From positions 62,001 to 126,000 of the forward strand of contig NZ_VFIL01000013.1 of assembly GCF_007858285.1 (NCBI RefSeq): a stretch of DNA of 64,000 nucleotides, in the 5' to 3' direction. This DNA comes from Pseudomonas brenneri. GTDB lineage: Bacteria > Pseudomonadota > Gammaproteobacteria > Pseudomonadales > Pseudomonadaceae. Of the stretch, positions 54,844 through 63,195 are shown piece after piece. Position numbers and translations under genes: made by a program. The number at the start of each line of letters is the position of its first letter. Position 1 is the first letter of the stretch. The notes below the pieces were generated by a model, which did no database searches, had not been told where the DNA came from, and worked only from the letters and a program-made list of their open reading frames with translations.

Positions 54844-54905
54844 GGGTATACCGGGGAGTGGCGGGGAGTGAGGCCGGGAATGGTACGCAAATGCGCAAAG
54901 CGCAG

Positions 54906-55802
54906 CTAGTCGGCGTAGCGCGCCAACTTCTCCTGGATAAAGTCCAAGAAGCACTGGATACGCAGGGCCAGTTGCGAGTTGCGGTAGTACACCGCATTGA
55001 TCGGCTGGCGATAACCGCTGTTGAACGGGGCGAGCACCGTCTGCAAGCGGCCGGCGTTGATGTCTTCGATGGTCATGAAATGCGACAGGCAGGCGATCCC
55101 CTGCCCTTCCAGCGCCAACTGGCGCAGGGTTTCACCGCTGGACGCGGCAATGCCCGGTTCGATCTGCCAGCGATCACCCTGCACATGGCGCAGCGGCCAG
55201 TGGTTGAGGGTTTCGGTCTGGGTGAAGCCCAGCAACGTGTGGTTCGCCAACTCGGCCACCGTGCTCGGCGTACCGTGTTGCGCAAGGTACGCGGGGCTGG
55301 CGAGGATATGCAGCGGGCTGCAGCCCAGGGAGCGGGCGTGCAGGGTCGAATCCGCCAGGGTGCCGATGCGGATCGCAATATCGGTGCTCTGCTCCAGCAG
55401 GTCGATGATCAGGTCGTTGCTGTTGAGCTCCAGCTGGATATCCGGGTACAGGCGGCGGAACTCAGCGACGTACGGCACGATGGCATGCAGCATGAACGGC
55501 GATGCGGCGTTGATCCGCAAGCGCCCGGAGGGGGTTTGGTGTCGCGATGACAGGCGCTCCTCCAACTCCTCCATCTGCGCCAGGATCAGCTTGGCCTGCT
55601 CGAAGAAGTACTTGCCCTCTTCGGTCAGGTCCATGCGCCGCGTAGTGCGGTTGATCAGGGTGGTGTCGAGCTTGGCTTCAAGCCGCGACAAGCTACGGCT
55701 GACCGCCGAAGGCGTCTGCCCGACCTGTTCGGCAGCGGCGGAAATCGACCCGCATTCAATCACGCAGACAAAGATCTGTAGCTCATCGGATCGGGCTTTC
55801 AA
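54906..55802 (-). CDS. LysR-family regulator
   Basis: A 298-residue regulator with the N-terminal winged helix FVCVIECGSISAAAEQVGQT then PSAVSRSLSRLEAKL and a type 2 periplasmic-binding effector domain. It follows the mdaB-like gene in the same direction by 41 bp and probably regulates it. Confidence 0.92.
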   Translation of the reverse strand: MKARSDELQIFVCVIECGSISAAAEQVGQTPSAVSRSLSRLEAKLDTTLINRTTRRMDLTEEGKYFFEQAKLILAQMEELEERLSSRHQTPSGRLRINAASPFMLHAIVPYVAEFRRLYPDIQLELNSNDLIIDLLEQSTDIAIRIGTLADSTLHARSLGCSPLHILASPAYLAQHGTPSTVAELANHTLLGFTQTETLNHWPLRHVQGDRWQIEPGIAASSGETLRQLALEGQGIACLSHFMTIEDINAGRLQTVLAPFNSGYRQPINAVYYRNSQLALRIQCFLDFIQEKLARYAD

Positions 55803-55843
55803 CGTGAATCCTCGTGAATACGGCTGCGTGGATACTAGCCGTA

Positions 55844-56434
55844 TTACAGCGCCAGGTTAAACACCTGGGCCAGATGCTGCTCGTAGCGCAGCACATCGGC
55901 TTCGATGGATGGGCGTTTCATCACGTCCACACAGAGGAACGTCGGCAGGCCACTCATGCCGAGAAACTGGTTGGCCTTGTGGAACGGGAAGTACACCGCA
56001 TCCACACCCTTGGCTTCGAAGAAATCGCTCGGATCGTCGAAGGCCGCCTGCGGCGCGTTCCAGGTCAGCGACAACATGTATTGCTTGCCCTGGATCAGGC
56101 CGCCGCTGCCGTATTTCTGCGACGCATCGAAACGGGTGCGGCCATCGCTGGCGTACAGGCTGCCGTGGCCTTCGGTGAACACCTCGTCGATGTACTTCTT
56201 GACGATCCACGGTGCGCCCATCCACCAGCCGGGCATCTGGTAGATGATCACGTCGGCCCAGAGGAACTTGGCGACTTCTTCAGCGACGTCATAGCCGGCG
56301 TCGATATGGGTGACTTTCACGTCGATACCACCACGGTCCAGCACGGCCAGGGCGGCGTCGTGCAGGGTGTTGTTGTAGCGACCGTCAGAGTGGGCGAATT
56401 TTTTACCACCGTTGAGCAACAGAACTTTTTTCAT
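55844..56434 (-). CDS. mdaB: NAD(P)H quinone oxidoreductase MdaB
   Basis: Flavodoxin-fold FAD-dependent NADPH:quinone reductase protecting against oxidative stress. The 196-residue protein starts MKKVLLLNGGKKFAHSDGRY and has the family stretch YQMPGWWMGAPWIVKKYIDE (about 79-98) and SLTWNAPQAAFDDP. The sequence agrees well with MdaB. It is preceded by a 124-bp promoter region and followed by the LysR gene. Confidence 0.9.
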   Translation of the reverse strand: MKKVLLLNGGKKFAHSDGRYNNTLHDAALAVLDRGGIDVKVTHIDAGYDVAEEVAKFLWADVIIYQMPGWWMGAPWIVKKYIDEVFTEGHGSLYASDGRTRFDASQKYGSGGLIQGKQYMLSLTWNAPQAAFDDPSDFFEAKGVDAVYFPFHKANQFLGMSGLPTFLCVDVMKRPSIEADVLRYEQHLAQVFNLAL

Positions 56435-56558
56435 GGGGGGTTAACCTGAAGGCTGAAAATGTATGAGCGCAGGCTACCGGCAACCCCTCGGGTGAATAAG
56501 CCGTGGATCGGCAAAACGCTTTTGACTTAAACGCACGAATAGCTATTTGATTATTGCT

Positions 56559-57323
56559 TCAACCACGCATCAACAGATGCCCACCCAAGGCCGCCATGCC
56601 GATGAAGAACACGCGCTTGAACAGCACGGCACTGATGCGCTGGCGCAGCTTTTGCCCCAGCCACATGCCCAGCAGCGCCGGCACCAGCGCCAACAGCGAG
56701 GCATTGAGTTCGCCAGCACCGAGGTTACCGCGCCAGAGCAGCCCAGCCGCCAGGGCCAGGGTGGAGACGGTGAAGGACAGGCCCAGCGCCTGCACCAGTT
56801 GGTCACGGCTCAAGCCCAGTGCTTGCAGGTAGGGCACGGCCGGGATCACGAAGACGCCGGTGGCCGAGGTGATGATCCCTGTCAGCAGGCCACACACCGG
56901 GCCCAGCCAACGCTCGGCGGCCGCAGGCACGCTGAACGCCGGTAGAAACAAACCGCACAGGGCATACACCAGCAATGCCCCGCCCAATGCCCGCACCACC
57001 CATGCACCACCGTCCATGCCCAACCACAGCGAACCGAGCCCGGTGCCGAGGAAAATCAGCAGGAGCATGGGCCACAGGCGTTTGCTCAATGCGCCCAAGT
57101 GCCCACCGAAGGCCAGTTGCCAGAGATTGCTGATGGTCGAGGGAATGATCAGCAGGGCCGCAGCCTGCGCCGGCAACATAGCCAGGCCGAGCAGGCCCAT
57201 GGCGACGGTGGGCAGGCCCAGGCCGATCACACCCTTGACGGTGCCGGCCAGCAGGAAGGTGCCGATCACCAGCAACGTCAAGGCTGGGCCGAGGTTTTGG
57301 TAGAACGCGAGAAAGGTCGTCAT
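56559..57323 (-). CDS. TauE/SafE-family (TSUP) membrane protein
   Basis: A 254-residue inner-membrane protein with about eight helices, starting MTTFLAFYQNLGPALTLLVI and carrying the TSUP segment GTVKGVIGLGLPTVAMGLLG (about 27-46) and its second-half counterpart LTGIITSATGVFVIPAVPYL. Members export sulfite, sulfonates or related anions. It is divergent from the LysR gene at 57507, which may be its regulator. Confidence 0.88.
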   Translation of the reverse strand: MTTFLAFYQNLGPALTLLVIGTFLLAGTVKGVIGLGLPTVAMGLLGLAMLPAQAAALLIIPSTISNLWQLAFGGHLGALSKRLWPMLLLIFLGTGLGSLWLGMDGGAWVVRALGGALLVYALCGLFLPAFSVPAAAERWLGPVCGLLTGIITSATGVFVIPAVPYLQALGLSRDQLVQALGLSFTVSTLALAAGLLWRGNLGAGELNASLLALVPALLGMWLGQKLRQRISAVLFKRVFFIGMAALGGHLLMRG

Positions 57324-57408
57324 GGGGGGATTGTGCGGGGTTGGCGTGGGGTTGGAAATTCGCCATATACTGAGGCAGCCTCTTGTTTTGTGTGAGGCTG
57401 AGAACGCT

Positions 57409-57474
57409 ATCGCAGGCAAGCCAGCTCCCACATTTGAAGGTATTCACAAATCAAAATGTGGGCTTGCCTGCGAT
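57409..57474. repeat. REP-type palindrome
   Basis: ATCGCAGGCAAGCCAGCTCC and, after about 30 bp, GTGGGCTTGCCTGCGAT form inverted arms. It lies between the divergent TSUP and LysR genes. Confidence 0.75.
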
Positions 57475-57506
57475 GAGGCCCTTCCAGGCACCCGGGATTC
57501 CCAGCC

Positions 57507-58436
57507 ATGCACTTTGACCTGATCGACCTGCGCCTCTACCTGCACATCCTCGACACCGGCAATATCACCGCCGGCGCCGCCCGCAGCCATTTGTCCCTGG
57601 CCGCCGCCAGTGCGCGCATCCGGGCGATGGAAGCCTCGGCAGGCGTCGCATTCCTGGAACGCGGCCGGCGCGGCGTGACCCCGACCGCCGCTGGCAACGC
57701 CCTGGCCCGTCATGCCCGGCTGTTGTTGCAACAGGCCGAGCGCCTGCAACAAGAGCTGGCCGAATACGCCAACGGCGTCAAAGGCCAGGTGCGCCTGCTG
57801 TGCAACACCACAGCCCTCAGTGAATACCTGCCGGAGTTGTTGGCGGATTTTCTCTGCACCCATCCCAACCTCGATATCGACCTGCAGGAACTGCCCAGCC
57901 TGCGCATCACCCACGCCTTGCGCCAGGGCGCAGCAGACCTGGGGATCATTTCCGATGCGGTGGACACCCACGGCTTGCAGACCCGGCCGTTTCGCGATGA
58001 CCCGCTGGTGCTGATCATGCCCACAGGTCATCCGCTGGCGGCGGGCCCGGTGAGTTTTATCGACAGTTTGCTCCACGACTATGTGGGATTGGCCGCCAAT
58101 AGCGCGTTGGCGGTGTACCTGGAAGAACAGGCGCTGCACTCAGGTTTTCGCTTGCAGACACGGGTGCGCGCCGACGGGTTTGATGGGGTGATGCGCATGG
58201 TCGCCCGTGGCGCAGGGCTGGGGATTGTGCCGCAGGCGGCGTTGCAGCGCTGGCCCCACGCCCAGCAATTGCAGGCCCAACCCCTGACGGAGGACTGGGC
58301 CTGTCGCAAACTGCTGTTGTGCGCACGGTCGTTCGAGCAGTTGCCGGGTTATGCCACTGCCCTGCTGAACGCACTCACGGTAGGAGCGGGCTTGCCCGCG
58401 AAGGTCGTCAACGATAACGCGGGCTTGCAGGTTTAA
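57507..58436 (+). CDS. LysR-family regulator with REP-encoded tail
   Basis: A 309-residue regulator with N-terminal winged helix (ILDTGNITAGAARSHLSLAA then ASARIRAMEASAG) and a periplasmic-binding domain. The last 18 residues (from VGAGLPAKVVNDNAGLQV) are translated from a REP element at 58380-58480 and are not part of the LysR fold. Its TAA overlaps the opposite-strand stop of the permease gene. It is divergent from the TSUP gene. Confidence 0.9.
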   Translation: MHFDLIDLRLYLHILDTGNITAGAARSHLSLAAASARIRAMEASAGVAFLERGRRGVTPTAAGNALARHARLLLQQAERLQQELAEYANGVKGQVRLLCNTTALSEYLPELLADFLCTHPNLDIDLQELPSLRITHALRQGAADLGIISDAVDTHGLQTRPFRDDPLVLIMPTGHPLAAGPVSFIDSLLHDYVGLAANSALAVYLEEQALHSGFRLQTRVRADGFDGVMRMVARGAGLGIVPQAALQRWPHAQQLQAQPLTEDWACRKLLLCARSFEQLPGYATALLNALTVGAGLPAKVVNDNAGLQV

Positions 58437-58480
58437 CGTGGCGCGCTCGGGTTTTTCGCGAGCACGCTCGCGCCTACAGG
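58380..58480. repeat. REP doublet inside two gene ends
   Basis: GTAGGAGCGGGCTTGCCCGC and TCGCGAGCACGCTCGCGCCT are the two halves. The element contains the stop codons of both converging genes. Confidence 0.85.
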
Positions 58481-59863
58481 AGTTGGGCGGCGCTTGCGAA
58501 AGAACACGTAATACACCGTCGACAGGATCAACAGGAACGGCACGCCGAACACCAGGGTCATCTTGAACGCCTCGGTGAAGAACGTGGTGATCATCACCGC
58601 GCCCATCAGCACCAGCCCCAACAGCGTGCTGTAGGGGAACAGCCGCAGTTGGAACGACAACTTCGGCCCGCCGTGACGTTTGCGGTAACGGCGGAAGAAC
58701 AGGTGCGTGAGGAAGATCATGAACCAGGTGAAGATCGCGCCAAACATCGAGATGGCCATCATCAGGGTGAAGGAGCTTTCCGGGTACACCACATTGAGCA
58801 GGGTCGCCAGGGCGATGCCCGAGCTGGACAGCAGCAGGGCATTGAGCGGGATCCCGCTTTTGCTCAGGGCGCCCATGGATTTTGGTGCAAAACCGGCGCG
58901 GGACAGGCTGAACATCATGCGCGTGGTGATGTAGAGCTGACTGTTCATCGCCGACAACGCGGCAATCAGGATCACAAAGTTCATCACCCCGGTGGCGCCG
59001 GGAATGCCGATGGTCTGCATCACCGTGACAAACGGGCTCTGGCTCTGCCCGGCCTGGTTCCACGGCACGATGGCCAGCATCAGCGCCAGGGTCAGCAGGT
59101 AGAACACCACCAGCCGCACAATCGTGGCGCGGAAGGCTTTTTTCACCGCCTGTTCCGGGTCGGCGGCTTCACCCGCCGCCACCGCGATCATCTCCACGCT
59201 CAAGTAGCTGAAGATCGACACGATCACGGCAATCCACATACCGCTCAGGCCATTGGGGAAAAACCCGCCGTGGGCCGTGTAGTTCTGCACCCCGTAATCC
59301 GGGTTGCCGGAGCCGAACACCACATACACCGCGAGGATGATGAAGCCGACGATGGCGCTGATCTTGATCGTCGAGAACCAGTACTCGAAGTTACCGAACG
59401 TCTTCACGCTGATGGCGTTGAGCACGATCAGCACGCTGGAGAACGAGACGATCCACACCCATTCCGGCACGTTGGCGAACCAGTACTTCATGTACATCGC
59501 CACCGCCGTGACTTCGGCGCCCACCGCCAGCACAATCGCCGCCCAGTAGGCATAACGCACCAGGAACCCGGCCAATGGGCTGACATAGAACTCGGCGTAG
59601 GCACCAAAGGAGCCAGAGGTGGAATGAGCCACCGTCATCTCCGCCAGGCAGCCCATCAACAACAAGGTAATCAACGCGCCGATGGCGTAGCTGACCAGCA
59701 CGCTGGGCCCGGCATAACCGATGGCGTAGGCGCTGCCCATGAACAACCCGGTGCCGATGGCGCCACCGATGGCGATCATGCTCATCTGCCCGGAAGTGAG
59801 CTGGCGCCGCAGGCCCAGTTCGCGATTGGTGATTGCTGCAAAGCCGTTGTCTGGCGTGGTCAC
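58433..59863 (-). CDS. Amino-acid permease (APC family)
   Basis: GTG start at 59861-59863 after AAGGGGCA; 476 residues, about 12 membrane segments. The APC signature is in SMIAIGGAIGTGLFMGSAYA (about 26-45). The last 14-15 residues (TPVGASVLAKNPSAPR end) are encoded by the REP element. It lies 150 bp downstream of kynU in the same direction, so it may import kynurenine, tryptophan or another aromatic amino acid, but this is only positional evidence. Confidence 0.9.
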   Translation of the reverse strand: MTTPDNGFAAITNRELGLRRQLTSGQMSMIAIGGAIGTGLFMGSAYAIGYAGPSVLVSYAIGALITLLLMGCLAEMTVAHSTSGSFGAYAEFYVSPLAGFLVRYAYWAAIVLAVGAEVTAVAMYMKYWFANVPEWVWIVSFSSVLIVLNAISVKTFGNFEYWFSTIKISAIVGFIILAVYVVFGSGNPDYGVQNYTAHGGFFPNGLSGMWIAVIVSIFSYLSVEMIAVAAGEAADPEQAVKKAFRATIVRLVVFYLLTLALMLAIVPWNQAGQSQSPFVTVMQTIGIPGATGVMNFVILIAALSAMNSQLYITTRMMFSLSRAGFAPKSMGALSKSGIPLNALLLSSSGIALATLLNVVYPESSFTLMMAISMFGAIFTWFMIFLTHLFFRRYRKRHGGPKLSFQLRLFPYSTLLGLVLMGAVMITTFFTEAFKMTLVFGVPFLLILSTVYYVFFRKRRPTPVGASVLAKNPSAPR

Positions 59864-59907
59864 GTGGCGTGCCCCTTTATTATTGTGATGGTTACTGCTG
59901 ACCAAGC

Positions 59908-59998
59908 ACCTGTGGGAGCTGGCTTGCCTGCGATGAAATCGCCTCGGTATCACTGACATACCGAGGTGCCTGCATCGCTGGCAAGCCAGCTCCTACAT
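59908..59998. repeat. REP-type doublet
   Basis: CTGTGGGAGCTGGCTTGCC and GGCAAGCCAGCTCCTACATG flank a spacer with the palindrome CCTCGGTATCACTGACATAC / CGAGG. It lies between kynU and the permease gene and may terminate or separate them. Confidence 0.8.
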
Positions 59999-60014
59999 GG
60001 GTTTTGTGGTGTTC

Positions 60015-61265
60015 TTAGGTGACGCTGTGGCGCACTTTGAATTGCGGTTGGTCCCAGGTGTTGCCGTCGAGGATTTCGCCAAGGATTTGCACCGCATCCC
60101 ACACCTCGGTGAAGCTGGTGTACAGCGGGGTAAAGCCAAAACGCATGATCTTCGGCTCGCGGTAATCACCAATCACGCCACGGGCAATCAGGGCCTGGAC
60201 GATGGCGTAGCCTTGCGGGTGTTCAAAGCTGACATGACTGCCACGCTTGGCATGGTCGAGCGGGGTAATCAGGGTCAATTCATGGGCGGCGCAGCGGCTT
60301 TGCACCAGCTCGATGAACAGGTCGGTCAGCGCCAGGGATTTGCGGCGTAGGCTGGCCATGTCGGTCTGGGCGAAGATATCCAGGCCGCACTCGACCATCG
60401 CCAGCGAGGTGATCGGCTGGGTGCCGCACAGGTAGCGGGTGATGCCCTTGCCCGCCACGTAGTTGGACTCCATGGCGAACTGGCGGCTATGGCCGAACCA
60501 GCCCGACAGCGGCTGTGTCACCAACTCCACCAGCGCCGGGTTGACCCAGACAAACGCCTGGGAGCCCGGGCCGCCGTTGAGGTATTTATAGGTGCAGCCA
60601 ATGGCGTAGTCGGCGCCGGCCTGGTGCAGGTCGATCGGCACTGCGCCCGCCGAATGCGCCAGGTCCCAGATTGCCAGCGCGCCGCATTCATGGCTCAGGG
60701 CGGTCAGCGCCTGCATGTCATGCATGTAGCCGGTCTTATAGTTGACGTGGGTGATCATCACCACCGCCGTGTCCTGGTCGATGGCTTGCGGCAGTTCCTC
60801 GGGGCTGTTCACCAGGCGCAGGGAGTAGCCCTGTTGCAGCAGCGCGGCCAAGCCTTCGGCGATGTATAGGTCGGTGGGGAAGTTGCTCGCCTCACTGACA
60901 ATCACTTTGCGCTGCGGCTGGCGTTGACGCTGCACGGTCAAGGCGGCGCTGAGCACCTTGAACAGGTTGATCGAGGTGGTATCGGTAATCACCACTTCAG
61001 CCTCGCCCGCGCCAATCAGCGGCGCCAGGCGATTGCCCAGGCGCTGGGACAGGTCGGCCCAGCCGGCACTGTTCCAGCTGCGGATCAAACCATTGCCCCA
61101 CTCCTCGGCGATCACCGCTTGCGCCCGCTCCAGCGCCGCCACCGGACGCGCCCCAAGGGAGTTGCCGTCAAGGTAGATCACGCCTTCCGGCAGGGCGAAT
61201 TGATCGCGCAATGGCGCCAGCGGGTCCTGGGCGTCGAGGGTCTGGCAATGGTTTCGGCTGGTCAT
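60015..61265 (-). CDS. kynU: Kynureninase
   Basis: PLP enzyme cleaving kynurenine to anthranilate and alanine. 416 residues from the ATG at 61263-61265; GVIYLDGNSLGARP near residue 30, IWDLAHSAGAVPIDLH (about 220) and the PLP lysine in GCTYKYLNGGPG (about 245). Length and motifs match bacterial KynU. It is divergent from an Lrp-type regulator gene (KynR). kynA and kynB are not in this window. Confidence 0.96.
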   Translation of the reverse strand: MTSRNHCQTLDAQDPLAPLRDQFALPEGVIYLDGNSLGARPVAALERAQAVIAEEWGNGLIRSWNSAGWADLSQRLGNRLAPLIGAGEAEVVITDTTSINLFKVLSAALTVQRQRQPQRKVIVSEASNFPTDLYIAEGLAALLQQGYSLRLVNSPEELPQAIDQDTAVVMITHVNYKTGYMHDMQALTALSHECGALAIWDLAHSAGAVPIDLHQAGADYAIGCTYKYLNGGPGSQAFVWVNPALVELVTQPLSGWFGHSRQFAMESNYVAGKGITRYLCGTQPITSLAMVECGLDIFAQTDMASLRRKSLALTDLFIELVQSRCAAHELTLITPLDHAKRGSHVSFEHPQGYAIVQALIARGVIGDYREPKIMRFGFTPLYTSFTEVWDAVQILGEILDGNTWDQPQFKVRHSVT

Positions 61266-61366
61266 GGAAAGTCCTGTTTTTATAGGTGACGATGGACCAA
61301 ATAATGAACGAAGATTTGCAGAATTTTCGTGCAAAGTGCGCTACAACTGGCTTAATAAGCTGTAGG

Positions 61367-61378
61367 AAATTCGAATTT
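61367..61378. promoter_or_regulatory. Candidate KynR operator
   Basis: AAATTCGAATTT is a perfect 12-bp palindrome in the 143-bp kynU-kynR intergenic region; a related GAATTTTCGTGC lies 40 bp away. Lrp-family proteins bind AT-rich dyads of this kind. Assignment to KynR is inferred. Confidence 0.5.
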
Positions 61379-61408
61379 AACCTCCAAATACGCGGATTAA
61401 TTCTAAGC

Positions 61409-61882
61409 ATGATTCTCGACGCCACCGACCTGCGCCTCCTGCATTTCCTGCAACAGGATGGCCGTATCAGCAACCAGGAACTGGCGGAGAAAGTCGCCCT
61501 GTCGCCATCCGCCTGCCTGCGCCGTTTGCGCCTGCTGGAGAGTGAGGGGGTGATCAGCGGTTATCGCGCGGTGCTCAATGCCGAGCAGTTGGGCATCGAG
61601 CTGGAGGCCATCGTCCACCTGTCGCTACGCCAGGATGTGGAGGATTGGCACGAGACGTTTATCAAGAAGGTCCAGGGCTGGCCGGAAGTGGCCAGCGCCT
61701 ATGTGATCACCGGCGCCAGCAACTATGTGCTGCGGGTGCAGGCGCGCAACCTCAAGCACTTCTCCGACTTTATCGTGAACCACCTGAACCGCACGGCGGG
61801 GGTGATGGATATTCGGTCGGAGATCGTGCTGCAGAAGATCAAGGATCGGGATGAGGTGCTGGATCTGGTCGTACGCAAATAA
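61409..61882 (+). CDS. kynR: Lrp/AsnC-family kynurenine regulator KynR
   Basis: A 157-residue Lrp-type protein. The ATG at 61409 starts MILDATDLRLLHFLQQDGRI with the helix-turn-helix following (NQELAEKVALSPSACLRRL), then the RAM ligand domain. Divergence from kynU is the layout of KynR, the kynurenine-responsive activator of the kyn genes in Pseudomonas. A longer frame upstream runs through the promoter and lacks a ribosome site. Confidence 0.9.
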   Translation: MILDATDLRLLHFLQQDGRISNQELAEKVALSPSACLRRLRLLESEGVISGYRAVLNAEQLGIELEAIVHLSLRQDVEDWHETFIKKVQGWPEVASAYVITGASNYVLRVQARNLKHFSDFIVNHLNRTAGVMDIRSEIVLQKIKDRDEVLDLVVRK

Positions 61883-61919
61883 CCAGCTCCACCGCCGCTC
61901 CCACATTTTTTTACTGCAT

Positions 61920-62849
61920 TCAGTCTTCGAGGGCGCGTACGCGTTGCATGCGTTTTTGCTCGACCGATGCCACCGCTGGCTGCAACTCGAAGTCAAAGTC
62001 GATCTGCGCAAACTTGCCTTCCACGCCAAATTCGCGCGCCAGCTGTTGATCCTCGCTGAAACGAATCTCGGCAATCAACTCATCCCGCGTGGCATAGGCA
62101 AAGTCATCATGCAGGTACGGATCATCCGACAGGTTGATCTGCGTGGTCAGGTGCCGATGCCCCGGTGCCGAGATGAAGAAGTGGATATGCGCCGGCCGCT
62201 GGCCGTGACGCCCCAGTTGATCGAGCAACTGCTGGGTCGGGCCGGTCGGTGGGCAGCCGTAGCCGGACGGGACGATGCTGCGAAAGCGGTAGTTGCCCTG
62301 GGCATCGGTCTCGATCCGACGACGCAGGTTGAACTCCGATTGCGTCGGGTCGAACCAGGAGTAAGTGCCGCCGGTATTGGCCTGCCACACATCCACAATC
62401 GCCCCGACCAATGGCTTGCCATCGACATCGCGCACCTGCCCGCGCATGAACAGCGGCACGGCCGCATCCAGGCCATCGTCAAGTCGCGCCTCGTACTTGG
62501 ACAGCGGCGCGCCGGCCACATACAACGGCCCTTCGATGGTGCGCGGGGTACCGCCGGACTTGCCGGCTTCCTCGTCGGCCGCGTCCATCAACATATCCAG
62601 GTAATGCTCCAGGCCCAGGCCTGCGGCCAGCAACCCGGCTTCCTGGTTCTTGCCCAGCTCGTTGAGGTAGTTGACCGCCTTCCAGAACTCTTCCGGGGTC
62701 ACTTCCAAGTCTTCGATGATGTTCACCGTATCGCGCAGGATCCGGTAGATCAGCGCCTTGGCCCGTGGGTTGCCGGCGTCATTGAGGTTGCCGCTGGCTT
62801 CTTCGAGGAAGCGTTGGGCGTGGGCAGTCTGGGACAGTCGAATGGACAT
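61920..62849 (-). CDS. catA: Catechol 1,2-dioxygenase
   Basis: Non-haem Fe(III) intradiol dioxygenase converting catechol to cis,cis-muconate. 309 residues starting MSIRLSQTAHAQRFLEEASG. An N-terminal helical dimer domain (about 1-100) precedes the catalytic beta domain with iron ligands: Tyr in GTYSWFDP, Tyr in PSGYGCPP, and both His in RPAHIHFF. It is the last gene of catB-catC-catA on the minus strand. Confidence 0.97.
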   Translation of the reverse strand: MSIRLSQTAHAQRFLEEASGNLNDAGNPRAKALIYRILRDTVNIIEDLEVTPEEFWKAVNYLNELGKNQEAGLLAAGLGLEHYLDMLMDAADEEAGKSGGTPRTIEGPLYVAGAPLSKYEARLDDGLDAAVPLFMRGQVRDVDGKPLVGAIVDVWQANTGGTYSWFDPTQSEFNLRRRIETDAQGNYRFRSIVPSGYGCPPTGPTQQLLDQLGRHGQRPAHIHFFISAPGHRHLTTQINLSDDPYLHDDFAYATRDELIAEIRFSEDQQLAREFGVEGKFAQIDFDFELQPAVASVEQKRMQRVRALED

Positions 62850-62891
62850 GGTGCAATCCTCATCTTGTAATTATTAGGTGGCTAGACAGGC

Positions 62892-63182
62892 TCAGCGATC
62901 ATCCTCACGGATCGACGACGGATGCCGGCAAAGGGCATTCACTTCGATGGCCATGTAGGGATAGAGCGGCAGTTGCATCAGCAGGTCATGCAGTTCCTGC
63001 ACGCTGTCGACATCGAACACGCTGTAGTTGGCGTACAGCCCGGCGATACGCCACAGGTGGCGCCATTTACCCTGCGCTTGCAGGCGTTGGGCCAGGGCCT
63101 TTTCGTCGGCCTTGAGGGCCGCCGCGCGCTCGGGGTTCATATCGACGGGCAGGTTGACGGTCATTTTTACGTGGAACAACAT
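62892..63182 (-). CDS. catC: Muconolactone delta-isomerase
   Basis: Converts muconolactone to 3-oxoadipate enol-lactone. 96 residues from the ATG at 63180-63182, MLFHVKMTVNLPVDMNPERA, with the typical WRHLWRIAGLYANYSVFDVD segment and the short C-terminal tail. It lies 13 bp downstream of catB and 42 bp upstream of catA. Confidence 0.97.
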   Translation of the reverse strand: MLFHVKMTVNLPVDMNPERAAALKADEKALAQRLQAQGKWRHLWRIAGLYANYSVFDVDSVQELHDLLMQLPLYPYMAIEVNALCRHPSSIREDDR

Positions 63183-63195
63183 CGCAGGCGTCCTC

